Of a stretch of DNA of 64,000 nt, positions 1-8,300 are shown piece after piece (position 1 is the first letter of the stretch; each line of letters begins with the position of its first letter). The stretch covers positions 806,001-870,000 of the forward strand of contig NZ_JAICCF010000004.1 of NCBI RefSeq assembly GCF_019492185.1, given 5' to 3'. This stretch comes from Chitinophaga rhizophila (lineage in GTDB: Bacteria; Bacteroidota; Bacteroidia; Chitinophagales; Chitinophagaceae). The position numbers and the translations under genes were made by a program. A model generated the notes under the pieces. That model had not been told where the DNA came from. It worked only from the letters and a program-made list of their open reading frames with translations, and did no database searches.

Positions 1-719
1 TGTATAGGCTCCAGGATGACAGCAGCAGGCTTTACTACACCGGAATGCGGATTTTCCAGCACATAGCGGAAATACTCCGCGCAGTCGAGTTTGCATGTCT
101 CCTTCTGGTGATTAAACGGGCAACGGTAGCAATAACTATATGGAAGGAAGGTAATATTAGGCAGCAAGGACTTATAGCCTGACCTCAGCTGGGTATGGCT
201 GGTAACAGATAAGGCACCTGAAGTCATCCCGTGATAGGAACCATGAAATGCGATTACACCCTCACGGCCGGTCTTATGTTTAGCCAGTTTGATAGCTGCC
301 TCCACGGCATCCGAGCCAGTAGATGCGCAGAATGCTACCTTAAACTGGTCTCTGACGTTATCTGGAAACTCAGCCAGTATCTTTTCAATGAGATCCAGCT
401 TATTCTCTGTCGGGAAATCCAACACGTGAATCAGCTCTTCCTGTTGTTTTCTTACATACTCCAGCACGTATGGATTAACGTGGCCTACATTGAGTACGCC
501 GGCCATGCTGAAAAAATCAATGAACTGGTTACCGTCTGCATCTTCCACAATAGCGCCTTTTGCACGTTTCAGTGCGATAGGAAGCCCTTTGGGATAAGAT
601 ACAATACTGCTTTCTAATAATTGCTGGCGGGCGATCAATGCCTGAGAGCGAGGGCCAGGAATAGTGTCTGTGAGTATACTGGGTTGTTGTGCTAAATGGA
701 ATGATTCGAACTTACTCAT
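1..719 (-). CDS. Class III aminotransferase, diaminobutyrate-2-oxoglutarate type (C-terminus outside window)
   Basis: Only the first 239 residues are in the window; the reading frame is open to base 1. The start is the ATG at 719, 29 bases after the stop of the upstream serine hydrolase, so it is probably co-transcribed. The visible part has the PLP class III aminotransferase pattern: substrate-loop region EDADGNQFIDF, the glycine-rich cofactor phosphate site CASTGSDAVEAA, then GSYHGMTSGALSVT, and a Cys-rich CYRCPF insert that I associate with diaminobutyrate (EctB/PvdH-like) enzymes. The catalytic lysine would lie in the missing part. The family converts aspartate-4-semialdehyde plus glutamate to L-2,4-diaminobutyrate in the cytoplasm. 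The role fits the cluster, because two adenylation domains (in 31298-42688 and 17192-24862) carry Dab-like codes. Other omega-aminotransferases of the same class cannot be excluded from half a protein. Confidence 0.75.
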   Translation of the reverse strand, partial: MSKFESFHLAQQPSILTDTIPGPRSQALIARQQLLESSIVSYPKGLPIALKRAKGAIVEDADGNQFIDFFSMAGVLNVGHVNPYVLEYVRKQQEELIHVLDFPTENKLDLIEKILAEFPDNVRDQFKVAFCASTGSDAVEAAIKLAKHKTGREGVIAFHGSYHGMTSGALSVTSHTQLRSGYKSLLPNITFLPYSYCYRCPFNHQKETCKLDCAEYFRYVLENPHSGVVKPAAVILEPI

Positions 720-748
720 AAATGCGGGTTTGAAATGGTATACAATGA

Positions 749-2233
749 TTAATTATGCTTGGCTAGTTTCTTTTCGCAGAATTTTATCTCGGGTGAGATA
801 GGAAACAATACAAAATTCAGATCGTGGGCTCTACGGAAGTACTTTAAGGCTTCGGCATAGGCCCCGTTGTTTTCTTCAAAGATGCCGAGCAGAAACAGTC
901 CGCCGCCGGCTTCAGGATAGGTGTCAATGTTCTTTTGCAGGATACGCTTTGCTATAGGAGGATCTGCCGTAAAAAATATCCAGCCCAGTTCAGTCATTGT
1001 TTTCTCAGGCAGCTTTCCATTATTCTTCTTTTCCAGCTCGGCAACTTTCGTCCAGAAGCCTGCTGCTTTGTGTTGTTTATAGGCCTGTACAATCGGTTCT
1101 ACGGGACTGGGATACTGTTCAGCTATGGATGATCCGACGGTTGGAACAACATCCAGTCCGACAGACATACTGACGATTCTTTTTATCATTGCCCTGCCAC
1201 GTTCAGAGTTGGTAAAAAGAGCAATACCGCTCTTTTTAACGACAGAATAGCAGATAAATGATTCAAAACCAGGGTTATCGCCTCCATGTAAAATGATGGT
1301 ATCATTACCATGATATTGTACTTCAAAGCCAGGACCGAAGTACCAGGTAGTATCTCCGGGAATGAGGCGGGTCAATGGCTGCAACATCTGGTTAATGCTC
1401 TTGCGCGATAAATGCTTTTCATCAAACATACGCGTGATGAAATTGCCGTAATCAGTGGCAGTGGTGTTGATACCACCAGCAGGCACCGGCTGCAGATTCT
1501 TCCATTTATCTATCTTTTTACCCAGGGCGGTGTGGCCAATGGCATAGTTATCAGGGCCGCCGTTACGAAAACTTGTGAATGTATTAGGAAGTCCCAACGG
1601 ATCGAATACGATACGTTTCATATACACCTCGTAAGGTTCATGGAGGATAGTTTCCAGTACCTTGGCAAGATATTCATAGCCTTCTCCCGAATAAATGAAT
1701 TGTTGTCCGGGATTGGTTACGATCTCAAGTGTATCAGGATTATTATGGTCCTTCCAGTTTTCTATGCCGGAAGCATGACACATGACCATTCTGGGCGTAA
1801 TCTGTTTGTAACGGCTGTCATGCTCCAAGGGCGGATATGGCAGGTATTCATACATCGGCTTATCCAGGTCTAGCTTACCCTCATCAACAACTTTATATAC
1901 GGCATACGACAGGAAGGTCTTTGAGACAGAGCAGGCCTCAAATACAGTTGCTTTATCAACTTTGGATTCGTGACCTGCATCTTTGTAGCCGTAAGCCTGG
2001 TCATACACGATTCTGCCATCACTGATTATTGCCAGTGAAACACCGTTTACACCTGTCTCCTGCATGATATGCGCTACTTCCTTGTCAAAATATGCAATGT
2101 TGATCTTCTTGTTATTGGCCCTGAAGGTTGCCTTACGCTGCCCGAAAACATCCAACGAAAGGAATATTAGAAATAGTAATGCCAATTGGCAATAGCCTGC
2201 AGCAAAGCCTGAGATCCGTGGGTTGTTCTTCAT
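749..2233 (-). CDS. Secreted serine hydrolase (beta-lactamase class C / S12 family) with TPR-like tail
   Basis: 494 residues. Residues about 14-31 form a hydrophobic Sec signal sequence, so the enzyme should act in the periplasm or outside the cell. The S12 / class C beta-lactamase core follows: nucleophile motif SVSK at 102-105, second motif YSGEGY at 181-186 (a YxG/E variant of the usual YxN), and HGG at 316-318. After the catalytic fold, residues about 425-472 look like a pair of helical TPR-like repeats. The start is an ATG, 35 bases after the exporter fusion and 29 bases before the aminotransferase. The family includes D-aminopeptidases, esterases and penicillin-binding-protein-like enzymes. 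Here it may process or inactivate the peptide outside the cytoplasm. The signal peptide argues against a role as a cytosolic release thioesterase of the SurE type. The substrate is unknown. Confidence 0.85.
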   Translation of the reverse strand: MKNNPRISGFAAGYCQLALLFLIFLSLDVFGQRKATFRANNKKINIAYFDKEVAHIMQETGVNGVSLAIISDGRIVYDQAYGYKDAGHESKVDKATVFEACSVSKTFLSYAVYKVVDEGKLDLDKPMYEYLPYPPLEHDSRYKQITPRMVMCHASGIENWKDHNNPDTLEIVTNPGQQFIYSGEGYEYLAKVLETILHEPYEVYMKRIVFDPLGLPNTFTSFRNGGPDNYAIGHTALGKKIDKWKNLQPVPAGGINTTATDYGNFITRMFDEKHLSRKSINQMLQPLTRLIPGDTTWYFGPGFEVQYHGNDTIILHGGDNPGFESFICYSVVKKSGIALFTNSERGRAMIKRIVSMSVGLDVVPTVGSSIAEQYPSPVEPIVQAYKQHKAAGFWTKVAELEKKNNGKLPEKTMTELGWIFFTADPPIAKRILQKNIDTYPEAGGGLFLLGIFEENNGAYAEALKYFRRAHDLNFVLFPISPEIKFCEKKLAKHN

Positions 2234-2268
2234 AACAAAAATGATAATCGGGTTAATGGGTTTGCGGG

Positions 2269-5200
2269 TTAAAGCGCTTCCGTGGCAAATATCACCTCTC
2301 CGTTATAGGCTTCTAGTTTGCCTCGGTTCATTTTGAATACTTTGTCGGCTACATCGAAATAGTTATCGTCATGTGTAATGGCGATGACTATTTTCCCTGC
2401 TTTCTTCATTTCAGGCAACAGCACGCGGTAGAAGAAATTCCGATAAGAAGGATCCTGATCAGCGGCCCACTCATCGAAGAGGAATATCTGCCGGTCTTCC
2501 AGGTAACATTGGAGTAAGGCCAGCCGTTTTCTTTGTCCGCCGGACAGGCTGATAGTACTATAGTTATTCTCCTTAATAACAACTTTCTCTTCCAAATCCA
2601 GTAGTCGCAGGTAACGTTGTACTTCCGCTGACCTGTTACCAAGGTCTACATTGTATAGCTTATCGAAGAGATGTGCCGGACTGAAAACAGCCGAATAGTA
2701 CTCGCTGAGCTCATATGGCTTTACTATGGTATCATTGATGAGTACATGTCCGCTATCCGGTTCATACAGTCCGGTAAGTAATTTGGCAAGCGTTGTTTTA
2801 CCACTTCCGTTCCCACCGATAATGAAGATGATCTCGCCTGCGACAGCTTTCAGGTTAACAGGGCCTACCATGAATGGATGTTGTTCGCTCTCAGACTTGT
2901 ACTGGTAGGAAACGTGTAAGGCTTCCAGGCTATGTACCTGTCGCTGAAGCTGTGGAGCCGGCGCACTAAGGTCCATATTAGCAGGAATATCTGCCTGGAA
3001 CTTCCGGATGCGTTTCCAGGCAATTCTGAGGCGCATGATAGAAGGAACAGAATTGAGGATTTCATTTACCGGGCCAATGAGGTACAATAATACAACGACG
3101 AAACTCATTACCGTGTAAGACTTGATACCAGGAAACAATTTTGGTATACCGAAGGAGACTACCCCGAGTAATACTACCAATACGAGTTCTCCGATAAGGA
3201 AAGCGTTGACGAACCGAATCTCTGCCGTATTCATTTTTACTTTGTATTCTTCCGCAGTGTCACCCACATCACTTCTGTATTCCAGTTTCTTATTCCTTTG
3301 GAGGCTGATTTCCTTATACCCATCAATCATTCCGTTTACCAGGCGCATAAATACATTCTGTACGTCGCGGGCTTCTTCAAAGTAAATATTGGTAGAACGG
3401 CTAACCAGGTAATATATTGTAGTCAGCGACAGGATGATAAACACAGTGATAGCAGTAGCCCAGAAAGCGATAGATGCAAGGTAGATAAAGGCACCTATGG
3501 CAGTGAACATACTGGTGGCCAGCATGATAAACGTACTGATAGAGGAGCCAATTGTGTCAATATCATCATTTAATGCCGTATATATTCTACCTCTGTCTAT
3601 TCTTTCAAACTTCTGGTAGGAAGTAGAGAATATCTTCTCTATCAGTTTCAGCTTCAGTTCGTATACAAGACTGCGGGTGATCTTTATCAGGTTGATCTGC
3701 ACAAAGCGTCTGCCGGCAAGATATACTACAAGCGTCAGCGCGTAATAGTATAAGAGAAAGCGGAAAGGCATATCACTTTCAAAAGAAGAAGTCACTATGA
3801 CAATGACAGACATATTCGCCAGACCGGACAGGATACTAAGCAGCAGGATCTGCGGCGCTTTACGCTTGTATACATTCGTACCGGGAAACAACAGGCTGAC
3901 ACAGAAAACGACGTAGCTGACTGCCAGCGCCGCCAGTATCATGATTACTGCAACCTGAAAACTTACAGGTGCCCAGACGATAATTGCCGGCCAGGTAAAC
4001 TGCATCAGTGCATATGGCAATGCATACAGGCCATACACGAAGGGCAGCATTGCCAGCAGAAGCAGCACCATATTTCCCAATGTCTTCATCGTAAGCCCTT
4101 TGAAACGGCGCTCCTTGTTTATGATATCCCTTACAAACCAGATGGCAAAGGCAACCATGACCAGCATATAAAGCGCCATAACCAGGACGATGGTTGAGAA
4201 GAGTTTATCAATACCGGAATCATGGTTAAAAGACTTCTCCGGCGTTTCACCGCTAAGCATCTTCATGACCTCATAACCAATCAGGGGCGTAAAGGTGCTG
4301 TTTGAGTTGGCGAGAACAGCCACACCGTACTTTTGCTTGGCCCTCATGGCCATATAAGCCGTATAGTTTGGATTCAGGCCGCCATGATATACTTCCCCAT
4401 TTCCACTCAATGAAACCTCCCATCCCATTGCATATGAAGACAAGCGATCGTATACATAGTCATACATATCATGAGGCAGGACAGTTTCATCACGTTGATG
4501 TGTAACAACTGCCTGGTCATAGAGCGGTGTTTTCAGGTAGCCAAGCTGAAATTTCATCCACGTAGCAAAGTCGCGAGCGTCGGTAATGACGTAGCCTGCA
4601 GCATAGTTCCCACGGAATACTGGCGCTTGATAAGCCCTGGGTGTCCAGAAGCCGATTTTATAGCCAACAGCCATTCTTGCGCTATCGACTGGTTTACCAA
4701 CTGAAGTATTAGCCAGGTTTAAACGGTCGATCACCTGCTGTTGCAGGTAAGATTCAAAGGATTGGCCACTCACCTGTTGTACAATCAGCGCCAATACGTC
4801 ATAGTTGATAGTAGCATACAGGAATTTCTTTCCCGGTGGATTATCCAGTTTGATACCTACCACTTGCCTGACTGTATTCTCCAGTGCATCATCAGCAGCA
4901 GATTCAGGTATGGAAGCAATCGTACGCCAAGGGATACCGCTGGTATGGTGTAAAAGATGCCTTACTGTTATAACAGCGGGTTTACGATTGTGTACAGCAT
5001 TGAACCAGGGAATATATCGCTGAACAGGCGCATCAGGTTGTATCTTACCCTCACTGATTAACTGTTGTACTGCAAGTGCAGTAAAAGCCTTTGTACAGCT
5101 ACCGATTTCAAATAGTGTACTATCAGTTACCGGTCTTTCGTTTTCCAGATCAGCATAACCATAGTGTCTTATCATCTGCTGATTGCCACTTACGACGATC

Positions 5201-5364
5201 AGGCTCACACCAGGTATTTTACCTTCATCCATCAGTTGCGTAATCTTGTGATCAAGCTTCTTCAGGGTGCTATCTGCAAAGACCTTTTGACCAAGTACTG
5301 TCATCGGCCCACAACAGGCTATCATTAACAACCATATATTCAGGCAGAAGTGTTTTCCATTCAT
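2269..5364 (-). CDS. Periplasmic S12 peptidase fused to cyclic-peptide-type ABC exporter
   Basis: 1031 residues made of three parts. Residues 8-26 form a signal sequence. Residues about 30-375 form a serine hydrolase of the S12 / class C beta-lactamase fold: SCTK at 89-92 (nucleophile Ser89, Lys92), YATINY at 183-188, HGG at 327-329. Three predicted membrane helices follow at about 388-411, 428-454 and 459-493. Residues about 505-770 are an ABC exporter membrane domain, and the C-terminus is a cytosolic ATPase: Walker A GGNGSGKT at 850-857, signature LSGGQ at 940-944, Walker B IFLFDE at 960-965, switch His998. The ABC half resembles the PvdE/SyrD cyclic-peptide exporters. The peptidase plus three helices plus ABC order is that of ZmaM-like prodrug-activating peptidases. 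It lies 12 bases after the last PKS gene. I infer export of the product coupled to periplasmic cleavage; the cleaved bond is not known. Confidence 0.9.
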   Translation of the reverse strand: MNGKHFCLNIWLLMIACCGPMTVLGQKVFADSTLKKLDHKITQLMDEGKIPGVSLIVVSGNQQMIRHYGYADLENERPVTDSTLFEIGSCTKAFTALAVQQLISEGKIQPDAPVQRYIPWFNAVHNRKPAVITVRHLLHHTSGIPWRTIASIPESAADDALENTVRQVVGIKLDNPPGKKFLYATINYDVLALIVQQVSGQSFESYLQQQVIDRLNLANTSVGKPVDSARMAVGYKIGFWTPRAYQAPVFRGNYAAGYVITDARDFATWMKFQLGYLKTPLYDQAVVTHQRDETVLPHDMYDYVYDRLSSYAMGWEVSLSGNGEVYHGGLNPNYTAYMAMRAKQKYGVAVLANSNSTFTPLIGYEVMKMLSGETPEKSFNHDSGIDKLFSTIVLVMALYMLVMVAFAIWFVRDIINKERRFKGLTMKTLGNMVLLLLAMLPFVYGLYALPYALMQFTWPAIIVWAPVSFQVAVIMILAALAVSYVVFCVSLLFPGTNVYKRKAPQILLLSILSGLANMSVIVIVTSSFESDMPFRFLLYYYALTLVVYLAGRRFVQINLIKITRSLVYELKLKLIEKIFSTSYQKFERIDRGRIYTALNDDIDTIGSSISTFIMLATSMFTAIGAFIYLASIAFWATAITVFIILSLTTIYYLVSRSTNIYFEEARDVQNVFMRLVNGMIDGYKEISLQRNKKLEYRSDVGDTAEEYKVKMNTAEIRFVNAFLIGELVLVVLLGVVSFGIPKLFPGIKSYTVMSFVVVLLYLIGPVNEILNSVPSIMRLRIAWKRIRKFQADIPANMDLSAPAPQLQRQVHSLEALHVSYQYKSESEQHPFMVGPVNLKAVAGEIIFIIGGNGSGKTTLAKLLTGLYEPDSGHVLINDTIVKPYELSEYYSAVFSPAHLFDKLYNVDLGNRSAEVQRYLRLLDLEEKVVIKENNYSTISLSGGQRKRLALLQCYLEDRQIFLFDEWAADQDPSYRNFFYRVLLPEMKKAGKIVIAITHDDNYFDVADKVFKMNRGKLEAYNGEVIFATEAL

Positions 5365-5376
5365 GATGTCGTGGGT

Positions 5377-8300
5377 TTAAATAAAGCTTTCTTGTTTCAT
5401 CCGGTTATGCATCTGCAATCTTTGTTTATCTGCGGCAGATTTCTTAAGTGCATTGTCCACACAAGCACTTATTTCTTTTATGGATGGGTTATCGAGAAAT
5501 TCAGTGAACGAAATACTTACCTGGTAATGTTGCTGAATGCGGTCTATCATAGTCAACGCTTTCAGTGAGTCTCCACCTATCTCAAAGAAGTCATCATCAG
5601 GCTGAATATTTTGTATACCGAAAAACTCTTCCCATAGTTGCGTCAACGATGGAGCAATAGAAGTCGTGTTAGTATTTGACGAGGGCCTGGTGTACTGCAC
5701 CTTTGGCTGCACACTACTCTCCTTCTCCATATTCTTCTTTTCCCTGGTTACCCATTGCTGTAAGCGTAGCTGCAGGTCAGAAACAGATATAACTACCCGG
5801 GGAAGATGGCGCACACTCATCAGGCGTTGCCATACCAATATCAGCTCTTCCTTGTTGATACCATTACTGTCTGCTTCATCATATGTCAGACCATCGAAGT
5901 CTATGCTCATCCACCGGCGTAATCTACCCTCGCTTACACCAGAGCTAATGTAGCTATCCAGATATGCATTGGCTGGCGCATATGCCCCGAATCCTATTCC
6001 ACCCAGCACAGTCGAGAGAGAAGATGTTGCTACGAAGAAATCCAGGTCGTAGTCGGCAAAGACAGCGCCCAATACCTCCATTCCATACACTTTTGACTTG
6101 AATTGGGCTTCATATTCCGCACCCGTCAGTGTATCGATACCGTTATGGCTATGACCACTTACGATACCTGCTGCATGGATAACACCAGTGATCCGGCCTC
6201 CTAGTTGCGCCTCCGCATCTGTTACCAGTGCTGCCACTGATGCCCGGTCTGTCAGATCGCAGGTACTGTAGATTACCCGGCATCCCTGTGATTCAAGCGC
6301 CGCTATCCTGGCATTACTGTCTGCAGACAGTGCTGACCTACCAGTCAATATCAGACCAGCTGCCTTCCCGGCAAGCAGGCCCGCACTCAGGCTATACCCA
6401 AAGCCACCCAGACCACCTGTTACCAGGTAAATGCCGCCGGTGTTTATTGAAGTTTCTGTTGTTGTTAATGGTTCATAGTGTTGTTCCCAACGGTGGCCAT
6501 GGCGAAGACTCACTACCCGTCCTCCTACTGCTGTATGTAATTCTGCCACTAGCCCGGACAACCAATCCGCCTCTGACATACTCACATCTATATGCCGCGT
6601 TTGCAAAGAAGGATATTCCTGGGACAGCACTTTCAGCAACACACCACCCATTCCTGCCGCCAGTGACAGGGAACCTTTGTCCAGTACTCGGTGTACATCG
6701 CTACTCACCAGCACCAGTTCTTTGATGCCCCTGCCTGTACGCGCAATGTGCAGTACACTGTAAAGTCCTGCATCATAAGATGTATCTGACAGGCTCCAGG
6801 TATGAATCACTCGCTCTGGATGTAGGCCATGACCTTTCAATACGGTAAACAATGTCTCATAAGAACGCGCATCACTAATATTCAGTTCATAGCGGAATGG
6901 CGATAGCTCTCTAAAGCTGTTACCGGCTTCTACCAGTATGACATGGTCGCCCAGTTCTGCATATAAGGTATTATCATTGGAAAATAGTAACGTCATTCCG
7001 GCGGGTTGCGTAGAAGGTTGTGCCGCAGGCAGCAGCTTCCAGGTAGGCGTATAGAACCAGTCTTTTATCTCCTGGCGCTGGCTACCGGCGGTAGGTAGCA
7101 GCTCACGAAGTAGCTCACCTGCATCTACATCCACCGGATAGGATTGCTTATCAAATGAGTAAGTAGGCAGAGACAAACGGTTACGCTTTTCTGACTGGCT
7201 GAAGGCCTTCCAGTTGGCAATAACCCCATACTGCCATAACGCGCCAATACCTTGCAGCAAATACTGCTGATCTTCACGATGCTCACGGGCATGACTTACC
7301 AGCGATACCACACGATGACGTTCACGGTTGTATTGGGTATGAGAACGGACAAAGGTGCATAAAGCATTACCAGGACCTACCTCTACGAATACAATATCCC
7401 TGTCTTTTAGTAACTCACTTAAGGCAGCGCTGAAGCGCACAGGCTCTCTTAGCTGTGACACCCAGTAACCGCCTGGTAGGCTAGTCACCGTCGCTGCTGA
7501 TAAGGTGGACACCATCGGTATCTTGCTACTACTATACTGGTATTGACCGGCCACAGCTGTGAAGTCCGCCTTTACTACATCCATCATGCCCGAATGAAAG
7601 GCATGAGAGGTATGCAGCAGTGTACTCTTGTAACCTGATGCAGTTAAGATAGATTCAAATGCTTTGATTGCCTCCGTCGGACCTGATACCACACATAGCT
7701 CTGTACTATTCACAGCAGCTAGTGATAAGTCCGGATGGGAAGCTAACAGTGGCAACAATGCTGCTTCTGTGATACTAATGCTCAGCATACTGCCTGCGGG
7801 GGCAGCCTGCATCAGCGCTCCTCGCTTCATCACTAGTCTCAGGCAGGCTTCCAGCTCCAGCACACCTCCCAGACATGCAGCCGCATATTCCCCAATGCTA
7901 TGACCAATCACCTGGTCTGGTGTTATCCCCCAGGACATCAGCAGACGGCTTAAGGCGTATTCCATAATGAACAACAGCGGTTGCGCATACTGTGTCTGAA
8001 CAGTCTGATCCTGGCCACCACCATCATTAAATACGATTGAGGACAGGTCTACTCCGTTGATACCACGCACCAGTTGAAAACACTGGTCAACCGTCTGGCG
8101 GAAGGTAGGCTCCGTTGTATATAGCCCCCGATACATATTCACATATTGAGCGCCCTGACCAGAAAACATAAAGACAACGGCAGGTTTAGCCTTATCTCCA
8201 GTAACCACCACACCTGCACCAGCTGCCAATTGCGCTACTGCATCCTCGCGGTCACGACACACTACTATGCTACGGTGGCTCATCACCGCACGACCCTGTT

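Noticed and set aside
749..2233. Soluble serine hydrolase as a SurE-type cyclising thioesterase
   Set aside because: It has a clear N-terminal signal sequence and would act outside the cytoplasm, away from the carrier-bound chain.
6228..6725. Plus-strand open frame of 165 codons
   Set aside because: It lies antisense inside the KR-coding region. A similar shorter frame appears at the repeated copy (13644-13928), as expected for a shadow of a duplicated gene.
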